In this document: positions 17,600-26,686 of the stretch, in pieces
Layout of the letters: every line of letters begins with the position of its first letter
Numbering within the stretch: the first letter of the stretch is position 1
Assembly (NCBI GenBank): GCA_964517135.1
Contig: CAZFBA010000018.1
Span: forward strand, 1 to 64,000
From: CAZFBA01 sp964517135
GTDB taxonomy: Bacteria; Cyanobacteriota; Vampirovibrionia; JBFMGH01
Direction of reading: 5' to 3'
DNA length: 64,000 nucleotides
Made by a program: the position numbers and the translations under genes
Notes under the pieces: model-generated
Told to the model about the DNA's origin: nothing
The model's database searches: none
The model's input: only the letters and a program-made list of their open reading frames with translations

Positions 17600-18121
17600 T
17601 TAGTTTTGTTTGTTGTAAATTTCCAGTACTTCGTCGGTAATATCTAGTTGAGGATCAACAGAAATGACATTGTTGGGTGAAAAACGGTGAATAACCATAA
17701 TTCCCTGGTCGCTTCTGTATTTGTTAATAATAGGGATAATTTCTTCCACAAAAGCCTGCTGAGCCTCATTTCTCATCATATCTATTTCCTGCTTTTTGAT
17801 GGTTGATTTTTCAATAAATTCTCTTCTTTTTAATTCGAGTTGCTGGGCAAGTTCTCTTTTTTGATCATCAGTAGTGGCATTATCAAACTTTTCTTTGATT
17901 GATCTCAATTCATTCTGGATTGTTTGAAGTTCTTGTTTGCTATCAGCAACTTGTTTTTCAATCTTAGCAAGTTGATTCTTGCCTTTAGATGAGGCACGCC
18001 ATACATTATCAATATTGATGTATGCCTCACTGATTGCCCCTTCGGGCTGTTTTGCACTTGCTATTCCTGTGGTGAAGCAGAAAGATAAAATTAAAAAAGC
18101 GGCAATAATCTTTTTATTCAT
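17600..18121 (-). CDS. OmpH/Skp-family periplasmic chaperone
   Basis: This 173-residue protein has a clear signal peptide (residues 1-23, ending GIASA). A long helical coiled coil of Lys/Glu/Gln-rich heptads runs from ~45 to 130 (KQLEx-type repeats including LAQQLELKRREF), flanked by beta segments starting EAYINIDNVW. This is the jellyfish-like Skp/OmpH fold, whose trimer holds unfolded outer-membrane proteins in its tentacles. Length matches the family. It stands alone on the minus strand with its own terminator and is divergent from wecC. Its presence, with TolC and TpsA proteins, supports an outer membrane. No bam or lpx genes adjoin it, unlike in many bacteria. Confidence 0.85.
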   Translation of the reverse strand: MNKKIIAAFLILSFCFTTGIASAKQPEGAISEAYINIDNVWRASSKGKNQLAKIEKQVADSKQELQTIQNELRSIKEKFDNATTDDQKRELAQQLELKRREFIEKSTIKKQEIDMMRNEAQQAFVEEIIPIINKYRSDQGIMVIHRFSPNNVISVDPQLDITDEVLEIYNKQN

Positions 18122-18310
18122 TTTTAGACTCCTTATAACCTGTCATTTAAAATCCTGTATAATACTTAATTTTAGATACAAAAGAAAACTTTACAACTAT
18201 GTTTTTTTATTTTCTAATTTTTTCAGGTAAATAGTGTTTTAAAACTTATTGAAGCATTATTATATTAAAGCAAAATATGCTGTTACAGAAGTTTTTAGGA
18301 AGTTGATAAA

Positions 18311-19609
18311 ATGAAAAATATATGTGTTATGGGTATGGGGTATATTGGTCTACCAACAGCAGGAATATTAGCAGCTAGTGGTTATAATGTGTATGGATAT
18401 GATATATCTACAAAGGTTGTTGAAGCTATAAATGAAGGTAATATTACTTTCCATGAACCTGGGTTAAAAGCACTTGCTGGTGCAGCCATTAATTCAGGTA
18501 ACCTCAAAGCTTATTCTGATTTACAACCTGCTGATGTCTTTATTATTGCAGTACCTACACCTGTTAACCAGAATAATAAAGCTGATTTGTCAGCAATTGA
18601 GTTTTGTGCAGAAAAAATAGTTAATGTGCTAAAACCCGGAAACCTTATTATTCTTGAGTCAACATCTCCCCCGGGTACTACTAAAGATCTGGTTGTCCCG
18701 GCACTTGAAAAAACAAACCTGAAAGCAGGTAAAGATTTTTTTGTTGCTTATTGCCCTGAAAGAGTAATGCCAGGCAAAATTCTTAATGAAATTACCCAGA
18801 CTTCACGTGTTATTGGTGGTATTAATGAAGCTTCAGCAAATAAGGCCAGAGAGCTTTATAAAACCTTTGTTGATGCAGAGATTTATCTTACTGATAGTTT
18901 AACAGCAGAAATGGTTAAGCTTGTTGAAAATACTTACAGGGATGTTAATATAGCCCTGGCAAATGAACTGGCTAAAATAGCTCATCATTCTAGTTTTAAT
19001 GTTCATGAAGTTATTGAACTGGCTAATCTACACCCACGTGTTCACCTTCATCAGCCTGGTCCGGGTGTTGGAGGGCATTGTATTCCTGTTGACCCCTGGT
19101 TTATTGTGGAAAAGTTTCCTGTAACCTCAAAATTAATAAAACAGGCTCGCCAGATTAATGATTCTATGCCCTGTTTTATCTATAAATTAGTGAAAAAACA
19201 CTTAAAAGAAGTTGGACTGGATAGAGCAAAAATTACCATTATGGGAATTTCTTATAAAGCTAATGTAGATGACGCAAGAAATTCACCTGTTTTAAAACTT
19301 ATCGAAAATATCGAAAAAGATCCTGATTTGTTTCTTTCTGTCTATGATCCCTTCACAAGCTCTCTGGATTGTGAATTGCTGGGCTTTGAAGAATCGTTAA
19401 AAGATTCTGATTGTATTATAATTGCAGTTGATCATAAGGAATTTAAATTTTTAAATCCGGCTGAAATTGCTAAACTGGTTAAAACACCTCTGATTATCGA
19501 TACTAGAAATTTTCTTGACAGAAAACTCTGGGAAGAAAACGGGTTCAGATTTATATTTTTTGGGCATGGCAGGTCAATATACAAATCAGAAAGAAATCAA
19601 AATGGATAA
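18311..19609 (+). CDS. wecC: UDP-N-acetyl-D-mannosamine dehydrogenase
   Basis: This NAD-dependent four-electron dehydrogenase of the UDP-glucose/GDP-mannose dehydrogenase family oxidises UDP-ManNAc to UDP-ManNAcA. The 432 residues show the Rossmann start CVMGMGYIGLPTA, STSPPGTT, YCPERVMPGK, and GPGVGGHCIPVDPWFI with the catalytic Cys near residue 260. The PVDPWF form favours WecC over UDP-glucose 6-dehydrogenase. The C-terminal domain contains GISYKANVDDARNSP. The ATG is preceded by AGGAAG. Its end overlaps the start of the LdhH-like gene by eight bases, although the two functions are unrelated. No other polysaccharide gene is adjacent. Confidence 0.88.
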   Translation: MKNICVMGMGYIGLPTAGILAASGYNVYGYDISTKVVEAINEGNITFHEPGLKALAGAAINSGNLKAYSDLQPADVFIIAVPTPVNQNNKADLSAIEFCAEKIVNVLKPGNLIILESTSPPGTTKDLVVPALEKTNLKAGKDFFVAYCPERVMPGKILNEITQTSRVIGGINEASANKARELYKTFVDAEIYLTDSLTAEMVKLVENTYRDVNIALANELAKIAHHSSFNVHEVIELANLHPRVHLHQPGPGVGGHCIPVDPWFIVEKFPVTSKLIKQARQINDSMPCFIYKLVKKHLKEVGLDRAKITIMGISYKANVDDARNSPVLKLIENIEKDPDLFLSVYDPFTSSLDCELLGFEESLKDSDCIIIAVDHKEFKFLNPAEIAKLVKTPLIIDTRNFLDRKLWEENGFRFIFFGHGRSIYKSERNQNG

Positions 19610-21725
19610 ACACTTTAAAGAAAAGATTTTAGCTGCTATAAAAAATCCTGACCTCCAGAAAGGCCTTAAAAAAGCTATAGATAATTTTAAAATACACCGT
19701 ACAGAAGCTCTATCAGAGCTAAATATTAATGAGATTCAATCAGAAATAGGTGCTATACGCAATAGAAGTATAAATAACATTGAAAATAACATTGAAATGT
19801 TAAAAATAGCCTGTAAAAATAATGGTACAATTCTCTATGAGGTTTCTGATGCTGTAGCAGCCTGTGAAAAAATCCTTGAAATCATTAATAAACATAAGGG
19901 AAAAAAAGTAGTAAAAGCTAAATCAATGGTAAGTGAGGAAATAGAGCTAAATAACTATTTGATAAATAAAGATATAGAAGTAATAGAAACTGATCTAGGG
20001 GAATGGTTGATACAGCTGGCAGGTGAAAAACCCTCTCATATAACGGCACCTGCACTTCATATGACTAAAAAGAGAATTGTTGAAATAATAGATGAAAAAC
20101 TAGGCAAAAAGCTAAACGAAGATTCTCTTGAAATAACCAGATATGCACGTGAAAAACTGCGGAAAGAATTTATTGAAGCAGATATTGGACTAACCGGTGC
20201 GAACCTGATCGTTACTGAAACGGGGTCAGTTGTTATAGTCTCTAATGAAGGTAATGCAAGATTAGTAAGTACACTTCCTTCTGTTCATATCGTGCTGGCG
20301 ACACCTGAAAAGCTCGTAGAAACTATGACAGAAGCTCATAAAATTTTGCATATACTTCCAAAATGCTCTACTGGTCAGTCTATAACAAGTTATGTTTCTA
20401 TTATATCTGGTCCCAGCAGAACAGCAGATATTCAAAAAGAGCTTGTAATAGGTGTTCATGGCCCAGAGCATGTTTATATCGTTCTTCTTGATAATGGAAG
20501 AAAGGCTATGTTAGATGATCCTGATTTTAGAGAAGCTTTAAAATGCATCAAGTGTGGAAGTTGCTTGGGTCTTTGCCCTGTTTATCAGGCTGTTGGGGGT
20601 CATGTTTATGGCGATAGATACCTGGGAGGTATTGGAACGCTTTTAGCTGCATTTCTTCAAAGCCAGGAAGATGCTAATAATCTTGCACAGTTATGTGCAG
20701 GGTGTGGTATATGTTCTAAAAACTGTCCTGCTGCTATTGATATTTCTGGCCTAAACCTCAAACTTAAAGAAATACTAGCCCGCAAAAAGCTTCTTCCTGT
20801 TCAAAAAGCTTTTATGTTAAAGTTTTTATTTTCAAATAAAATGATTTTTAATAGTTCTCTTTATATTTCAGGCATTGTACAGAAATGCCTTTTCAGAAAT
20901 CAAGAAGATATTGATAACCTGCCTGTCGTTTTTTCTGAATTGACAAGGTTTAGAATCTTACCCAGATTTGCTGATCAAACGTTATCAAAGAAAATCAGGG
21001 ATGGCCAGGTTTTGTCTGGGGAAAATAAGAATACCAATACATATGTATTTTTTTCTGGCTGTTTAGCTCAGTATATCTACATTGAAGAGGCTATAAATGC
21101 GATTAAATTACTTCAAAAAATAGGGTATAACGTTTTAGTTCCTGAAAAACAGGTTTGCTGCGGTGTGCCTGCGTTGTATTCAGGTCAGAAAGATGCTTAT
21201 GAAAGGTTCATTGAAGAAAATAGGAAACAGTTTCAAACTTTGCAAAGTAAAGATATTAAGGGTATTTTTACTATTTGTCCCAGTTGCACGTCTGGTATTA
21301 AAGATGCTGGATTGATCAATGGGGCTGAAGTTTATGATATGGCAAGTCTTTTGTATCAGGTTAAAGATGAACTTCAACTTAAGGTAATAGGTGAACGTAT
21401 AACATGTCATCCTTCCTGTCATTCAGAAACAGATTCAGAAGGTATATCGTATCTACACCTTTTACTAAAGGATCTATATAAAGAAAAATTTATAGAATAT
21501 TTTGATATGTATAACTGTTGCGGGGCTGCTGGTAGTTATGCTATTGAGCAACCTTACATATCAGAGAATATTATCAAAAGAAAGCTTAATCATATTTTAG
21601 AATCGGGAGCAGAAACAATTGTTGTTGATTGTCCAGCTTGTTTGATGCAGATAAAAGGATATGTAAAAAAGCACCATCTGTCGTTAAGAGTTGTTTTTTT
21701 AACAGATCTTTTTACTATTGAATAA
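19602..21725 (+). CDS. LdhH-type L-lactate dehydrogenase (quinone) large subunit: LutB-LutA fusion
   Basis: The order is an N-terminal LUD domain (about residues 1-300), two 4Fe-4S motifs (CIKCGSCLGLCP near 310 and CAGCGICSKNCP near 365), then two CCG domains (QVCCGVPALYSG and MYNCCGAAGSYA). This corresponds to LutB fused to LutA, as in the LdhH subunit of Desulfovibrio-type lactate oxidation. The cytosolic enzyme passes electrons from L-lactate to the quinone pool. I start at ATG 19602 (707 residues). The frame is open from 19515, but those 29 codons lie inside wecC and add unrelated sequence. No LutC/LdhG or lactate permease is adjacent. A glycolate-oxidase-like role remains possible. Confidence 0.85.
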   Translation: MDKHFKEKILAAIKNPDLQKGLKKAIDNFKIHRTEALSELNINEIQSEIGAIRNRSINNIENNIEMLKIACKNNGTILYEVSDAVAACEKILEIINKHKGKKVVKAKSMVSEEIELNNYLINKDIEVIETDLGEWLIQLAGEKPSHITAPALHMTKKRIVEIIDEKLGKKLNEDSLEITRYAREKLRKEFIEADIGLTGANLIVTETGSVVIVSNEGNARLVSTLPSVHIVLATPEKLVETMTEAHKILHILPKCSTGQSITSYVSIISGPSRTADIQKELVIGVHGPEHVYIVLLDNGRKAMLDDPDFREALKCIKCGSCLGLCPVYQAVGGHVYGDRYLGGIGTLLAAFLQSQEDANNLAQLCAGCGICSKNCPAAIDISGLNLKLKEILARKKLLPVQKAFMLKFLFSNKMIFNSSLYISGIVQKCLFRNQEDIDNLPVVFSELTRFRILPRFADQTLSKKIRDGQVLSGENKNTNTYVFFSGCLAQYIYIEEAINAIKLLQKIGYNVLVPEKQVCCGVPALYSGQKDAYERFIEENRKQFQTLQSKDIKGIFTICPSCTSGIKDAGLINGAEVYDMASLLYQVKDELQLKVIGERITCHPSCHSETDSEGISYLHLLLKDLYKEKFIEYFDMYNCCGAAGSYAIEQPYISENIIKRKLNHILESGAETIVVDCPACLMQIKGYVKKHHLSLRVVFLTDLFTIE

Positions 21726-21731
21726 TAAAAA

Positions 21732-21756
21732 ACCGAGCTTTGCTGGCCCGGCTTTT
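21732..21756. terminator. Bidirectional terminator between convergent genes
   Basis: CCGAGC and GCCCGG pair (one wobble on the minus-strand RNA) around a seven-base loop. CTTTTC follows on the plus strand and TTTTTTATTATT on the minus strand. Confidence 0.75.
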
Positions 21757-21774
21757 CTGATATTAAAAGCTATA

Positions 21775-24339
21775 TCATAGCTTGATTGACCTTAGTTCAC
21801 CATATTCATACAGGTGTTCTTGAATGTTATCTCTGATTTTTCTGGAGTCTACTTTTAATCTGGCCATATCTGTTTCAATTGCTGTTTTAGCTACAGCCTC
21901 AGCAACAGCTACAGGCGCTCTAAGATCAAGCCCATGTGGTATAATATTGTTTTTAGAAAGGTCTTCAGGTTTTATTAAGCCTGCAAGTGCATATGCAGCA
22001 GCTACTTTCATTTTATCAGTAATTTCTTTAGCTCTGACATCGAGGGCTCCTCTGAAGATACCCGGAAAGGCAATAGAATTATTTACCTGGTTGGGAAAAT
22101 CTGATCGGCCTGTGGCGACAATCTTTGCACCGGCTTTGTAGGCTTTATCGGGCATTATTTCAGGGTATGGATTGGCCAGTGCAAAAATAATTGGTTCAGG
22201 GTTCATTGATTTAACCATATCTTCAGTAACTAGATTGCCTTTTGAAAGGCCAATAAAGACATCTGTTCCTTTTAATACATCTGCAAGTGTGCCTTTTTGT
22301 TTATACAGATTAGTGAGATCAGCTATTTTTTCTTTATAAGGGTTCATTCCTTCTGTTCTACCTTTGTATATAGCTCCTTTTGTATCGCAGATAATGATAT
22401 TTTTTATACCATCAGCAAGCAATAGCTGAGCTACTGCTAATGATCCTGCTCCTGCACCGTTCATAATGACTTTAACATTGCTTTTTTCTTTTCCTGTAAC
22501 TTTCAGTGCATTAATAATTCCGGCAAGGGTTACCACAGCGGTACCGTGCTGGTCATCGTGGAAAATAGGTATATCCACTTCTTTTTTTAGTTTTTGTTCA
22601 ATGTCAAAGCATCTTGGTGCACCGATATCTTCCAGATTTATGCCACCGAAAACAGGTTCAAGCATTTTTACTATCCAGACGATATCATCGATATCCTTTG
22701 TATCAACGCAAATAGGTAATGCTTCTACTCCACCAAGCATTTTAAAAAGTACACATTTACCTTCCATAACAGGCAAACCGGCTGTTGGGCCTATATCTCC
22801 CAGGCCAAGAACAGCTGTACCGTCTGTTACAACAGCAATCATATTATTTTTGCATGTAAGATCAAAAACACGTTCTTTCTTCTCTTGGATTAGTTTGCAA
22901 GGTTCAGTGGCGGCTGGTGCAGCGTAAACGAGGTCATAGATATAGTTATCCTTTATTGGAATTTTACTTTTTATTTCAATTACGCCATTATGGCGCTTGT
23001 GCATAGCGATAGACTTTACGCCTATTGGGGTATTTTCTGCTAGTTCTTCTTCAGAAGGTTTTTCTATCCAGGCATTTTCGCCTTCATATATGTATGCAAG
23101 GGTTCTGGTTTCAATGGTTTCTGGTTTAATTTCTTTTCGTGCTGTTCCTGTTTTAATAGCTGCTTCTGCAACGGCTTTTGCTATTGCAGGGGCGGTTCTA
23201 AAGTCCAGCACTTTTGGAATGATGTTCTGTGGATTAAGTTCATCTTCTTCTAAAACTCCAGCCATAGCGTGGGCTGCTGCAATCAGCATTTCAGTATTGA
23301 TTTTTTGTGCTCTTGTATCCAGTGCGCCTCTGAAGATGCCTGGTGCCGCAATTGCAGAGCTAATCTGGTTGGGTGCATCAGAGCGTCCGGTAGCAGCAAT
23401 TTTGGCACCTGCAGCCTTTGCTTCATCGTACATCATCTCAGGGTATGGAACAGAAAGGCACAAGACTACAGGATCATTGTTCATAGAGCGAATCATATCG
23501 GTTGTTAACATTCCTTGCTGGCCTGATAGACCAATAAAAATATCTGCTCCTTTAACGAGTTCTTTGATATTGCCTTGTTTTTTCTGCTGGTTGGTGTGTC
23601 TTGCTACGTCAGCTTTTACCCAGTTCATATCTTCCTGGCGACCATCGTAGATAGCACCTTGTTTATCGCAGAGTACAATGTCTTTTATACCTGTTTTAGA
23701 AAGTAATCGTCCTGTTGCGATGCCTGCTGAACCTGCTCCTGCAATAACAACTGATAAATTATCGAGTTTTTTGCCAGTGAGTTTACAGGCATTGATTATT
23801 GCTGCTAAGATTGATACACCAGCTCCTTCTTGATCAACATGCAGAAAAGGGATTTCGAGTTCATCTTTTAGCCTGTTTTCAATTTCATAACACTCAGGAG
23901 AAGCTATATCTTCCAGGTGAATAGCACCGAAAGTTGGTACAAGAAGCTTGATTACCTTTACTATTTCATCTACATTTTTTGTATTTACAGGCAGAGGATA
24001 TGCATCAACACCGGCAAAGGTTTTATGAAAAACAGATTTTGCCTCAAGTGCAGGTAAAACAGCGTAAGGGCCAAGATTACCCATGCCATACACAGATGAT
24101 CCATCACTTATAATAGCAATAGTATTACCCCTACAGGTGTAATCATATGAACTTATAAGGTCTTTTTCAACTTCAAGACAAACTTCACCGACGCCAGGAG
24201 TGTAAACAGAACTCAATGCTGCTGAATCTTTTACTGGTAACTTGCTTTTTACACCAATGAGTCCTCTGAATTTTTCTCTATATTTGAGTGCTTCTTCGAT
24301 CTTTTTTAGATCAGATTTTACTTGGGTGTGGCTGGTCAT
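21775..24339 (-). CDS. Tandem two-copy malic enzyme (N-half degenerate, C-half near-canonical)
   Basis: The 854-residue protein is two full malic-enzyme units head to tail (about 1-430 and 450-854). Each has the N-terminal catalytic domain and the NAD(P) Rossmann domain (VVIAGAGSAGIATG at ~197; VIMNGAGAGSLAVA in the second). The enzyme decarboxylates malate to pyruvate with NAD(P)H. The second unit has HDDQHGTA (594-601), LEDI (569-572), ALANPYPE and SDFPNQVNN, all canonical. The first has HVDQEGAG (167-174), CLSVPYPE and SDAPNQISS, so metal and malate ligands are lost. Conversely the first keeps YTPGV (46-50), whereas the second has YAAPA (472-476). The ATG has GAGAGG upstream. It is monocistronic. 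Confidence 0.92.
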   Translation of the reverse strand: MTSHTQVKSDLKKIEEALKYREKFRGLIGVKSKLPVKDSAALSSVYTPGVGEVCLEVEKDLISSYDYTCRGNTIAIISDGSSVYGMGNLGPYAVLPALEAKSVFHKTFAGVDAYPLPVNTKNVDEIVKVIKLLVPTFGAIHLEDIASPECYEIENRLKDELEIPFLHVDQEGAGVSILAAIINACKLTGKKLDNLSVVIAGAGSAGIATGRLLSKTGIKDIVLCDKQGAIYDGRQEDMNWVKADVARHTNQQKKQGNIKELVKGADIFIGLSGQQGMLTTDMIRSMNNDPVVLCLSVPYPEMMYDEAKAAGAKIAATGRSDAPNQISSAIAAPGIFRGALDTRAQKINTEMLIAAAHAMAGVLEEDELNPQNIIPKVLDFRTAPAIAKAVAEAAIKTGTARKEIKPETIETRTLAYIYEGENAWIEKPSEEELAENTPIGVKSIAMHKRHNGVIEIKSKIPIKDNYIYDLVYAAPAATEPCKLIQEKKERVFDLTCKNNMIAVVTDGTAVLGLGDIGPTAGLPVMEGKCVLFKMLGGVEALPICVDTKDIDDIVWIVKMLEPVFGGINLEDIGAPRCFDIEQKLKKEVDIPIFHDDQHGTAVVTLAGIINALKVTGKEKSNVKVIMNGAGAGSLAVAQLLLADGIKNIIICDTKGAIYKGRTEGMNPYKEKIADLTNLYKQKGTLADVLKGTDVFIGLSKGNLVTEDMVKSMNPEPIIFALANPYPEIMPDKAYKAGAKIVATGRSDFPNQVNNSIAFPGIFRGALDVRAKEITDKMKVAAAYALAGLIKPEDLSKNNIIPHGLDLRAPVAVAEAVAKTAIETDMARLKVDSRKIRDNIQEHLYEYGELRSIKL

Positions 24340-24501
24340 AAATTATCCTCTCTAAACTCTTCCATTGTCTGACTTTTTCACAATACATCAACAAAAATTA
24401 AATCTCAATATTAATTTAATGATTTTACAGAAATCAACAAAAAACCTCTGCTAGCCAGTAGTTTTAACTATATAAACATAACAAATATCTTTATTAATGC
24501 A

Positions 24502-24533
24502 CAAAAAAAAGCCACCAATTGGTTTTGATGGCT
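24502..24533 (-). terminator. Terminator after the ARPP-1-like gene
   Basis: The minus-strand AGCCATCAAAACC / TTGGTGGCT stem is followed by eight T. It lies about 100 bp beyond the stop at 24631. Confidence 0.8.
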
Positions 24534-24630
24534 ATTTAAATGAGATAAAGTGATTTTTGGTCAGGTATGTTATGTTATCTCATATGAAAAGGAATTAAGT
24601 AGAGATAGGTTTTATTAAATAAGAAGGGTT

Positions 24631-25713
24631 TTAGTTTCTTCTCCTGATAAGATCCGGTATTTGCTGGTGTTGTGGATCTTTTTCACCATCTATAGATCTG
24701 GATGAAGTAATAAAAGTAGCTATGTGGACAGTTTCATTTTCATAGGTAAGGGCATTTCCTGTAATGTTACTGGCTATAATCAAATATTCATTGCCAGCAC
24801 CCGGGTTTGCGTCTTCTTTGTATTCTGCATAACCAAGTTTTTTGATTAATGATGAAGTGGAACCTATTTCAGGTAGCGTTTTTGAAAATGATGGATCAAC
24901 TGCATCCTGAGCATATGCTTTAATGAGTTTGGGCCATAACTTGCTAAAATTGCTGTGATTACTGAATAAATCCATATTTGAAATTTTACCATCGATTTCG
25001 ACAATAACGCCAATATAAGTAATGTTTTTATCAGGTAAATCAATATAATGGCTTATATATGAATTAGCTTCTCCTTTAAATTTAGAGCTTTCATAGCTTG
25101 CACGGTAGTTAGAGGTTCCTGATGAAGCACCAAGATTTTGATTCTTTCTGGTTACTTCTGACCATACTTTGCTTTGAGATTTTTTTTGCACTACAGTTGA
25201 GCGTAATGACTGAGAAGCAACAATTCCAGCAGTATCAAATCTTTCTGTTTGTTTATCCCAGCGTCCTTGTTCAACACAATAAACTGGTATAACATACTTT
25301 TTACTATCTTTGGCTAAAACAATATCCCTGGCAATAACTCGATCTTGCTTGGCTCCTTTAACTATTTCGCCAGACATAAGGAATGCAGGTTTTTCACTTT
25401 TATTCTTGTTTATTTCAAGGTTATTAACATCACCAGAACCCTTTTCTTTGATCTCTATAATGCCGTTTTTAATAGCTTCGTCAAGTACATGGTAGCTTCT
25501 ACCAGTTTTACCCGTTAGTTTAATAGGGTATATAACCATATTTTTATAGCTTTTAGCGGTATCTATTTCTATGTTATTAAGCAACTGAGCAATTTCACGT
25601 GGCTGGTTGTTATTATTTTGAGCAATAGAAAAATTTTTATTTAATGAAAAGATTCCTGCCAAAAACACTATAATAAGTATTGTAGCAATTTTGAAATGTA
25701 CCATTTTGTTCAT
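24631..25713 (-). CDS. Secreted ARPP-1-like (DUF6569-type) protein
   Basis: This 360-residue protein has an N-terminal hydrophobic signal segment (residues 8-30). The segment from ~60 to 190 matches what I remember of the ARPP-1 domain (associated with ADP-ribosylglycohydrolase/rhodanese/phosphatase contexts). That pattern runs: NMVIYPIKL, LDEAIKNGIIEI, FLMSGEIVKGAKQDRVI, VIPVYCVEQGRW, then a Ser-rich stretch. The C-terminal half continues the fold with ITYIGVIVEIDGKI, which suits a structural repeat. The biochemical function of the domain is not established. The ATG has AGAGGAG upstream. It is monocistronic with its own terminator. Family assignment is from memory of the motif and should be checked by profile search. 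Confidence 0.7.
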   Translation of the reverse strand: MNKMVHFKIATILIIVFLAGIFSLNKNFSIAQNNNNQPREIAQLLNNIEIDTAKSYKNMVIYPIKLTGKTGRSYHVLDEAIKNGIIEIKEKGSGDVNNLEINKNKSEKPAFLMSGEIVKGAKQDRVIARDIVLAKDSKKYVIPVYCVEQGRWDKQTERFDTAGIVASQSLRSTVVQKKSQSKVWSEVTRKNQNLGASSGTSNYRASYESSKFKGEANSYISHYIDLPDKNITYIGVIVEIDGKISNMDLFSNHSNFSKLWPKLIKAYAQDAVDPSFSKTLPEIGSTSSLIKKLGYAEYKEDANPGAGNEYLIIASNITGNALTYENETVHIATFITSSRSIDGEKDPQHQQIPDLIRRRN

Positions 25714-25963
25714 TATTCTGCTCCTCTAGAAGTTATAGCCTTTTAGACCAGCTTCAAATAATTTTGTTCCGGTTTATTACATTAATTATTAAATGAACTT
25801 TTTTCTTTTATCTACAGGCTATTCAATAACTTTTGCAGGTTGTTAAAATCTTTATAATTGATTTTTCTCTTTATAATTGATAATTTTATTTTCAGCAGAT
25901 ACAAATCAGAAGTAACTCCTTTTATTGATGGGAATTTAAACCTATTATATTTAAGAAAATCTT

Positions 25964-26686
25964 ATGACAAAAGTTAAAGAATCAATTATAGTCCTAAAAT
26001 ATCCAAATATAACCTTTGAACCTATTGGAAAAGCTTCAAAATCATATTATATAACTCCGGAATTGTTTGAAAAACAACTTTTGTGGCTTATGGATTGGAG
26101 GTATAATCCTTTATCTGGTGATGAGTTTAAACGTTTTTTATTTGAAGGTCTTGATATACCCTTCAAATCGTTTTTTCTTGTTTTTGAAGGAGGTTATAAA
26201 AATTTCAAAAAATATGCCTATCCTATTTTAAAACGCTATAAGATGCCAGCTTTGATATTTCTAGTAGTAAATTATATTGGTGATTTTAATCGATGGGAAA
26301 ATGGTAAAGAACCTATTTTAGCCATTGATGAGATATCAGAACTTAATAAAACAACAATGATAACCTTTGGGCTTCAATCAAAGTCTCATAAAGACCTTAC
26401 AAAAATAAGTGAAGTTGAACTTGATGATGAAATAACCAGTGCAAAGTACCTTATTGAAGAGATAGTTCGTTATAAAGTTGAATATTTTAACTATCCTTAT
26501 GGAAAAACAAACCCGGCAATATGCAATAAGCTTGAAGAAGCTGGTTTTACTATAGCGTTTATAAATAAATTTGAACAGGTTACTTCACTGGATTCATTTT
26601 ACAGGATACCGGCAGTTAAAATGTCACAAAAAGATGGTTATTTAAGCTTTTTAACTAAAATCAGACTGCTTGAACGTAAAAGCTAA
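25964..26686 (+). CDS. NodB-fold polysaccharide deacetylase homologue, catalytic residues lost
   Basis: The 240 residues follow the NodB layout: a first strand SFFLVFEGGYKNFKKYAYPILKRY-like segment, then FLVVNYIGDFNRW, then FGLQSKSHKDLTKIS, then FNYPYGK and LEEAGFTIAF. In active enzymes motif 1 is TFDDGYKN and motif 2 is SHxxxH. Here motif 1 is VFEGGYKN, losing both Asp, and motif 2 keeps only its second His. Metal binding and deacetylation are therefore unlikely. No signal peptide is visible, so the protein is probably cytosolic. It may be a sugar-binding or regulatory relic. Its end overlaps by four bases the end of the convergent histidine kinase gene. Confidence 0.75.
   Translation: MTKVKESIIVLKYPNITFEPIGKASKSYYITPELFEKQLLWLMDWRYNPLSGDEFKRFLFEGLDIPFKSFFLVFEGGYKNFKKYAYPILKRYKMPALIFLVVNYIGDFNRWENGKEPILAIDEISELNKTTMITFGLQSKSHKDLTKISEVELDDEITSAKYLIEEIVRYKVEYFNYPYGKTNPAICNKLEEAGFTIAFINKFEQVTSLDSFYRIPAVKMSQKDGYLSFLTKIRLLERKS

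Noticed and set aside
19515..19601. 29-codon N-terminal extension of the LdhH-like protein
   Set aside because: It lies wholly within wecC in another frame, and the family-like start is ATG 19602.
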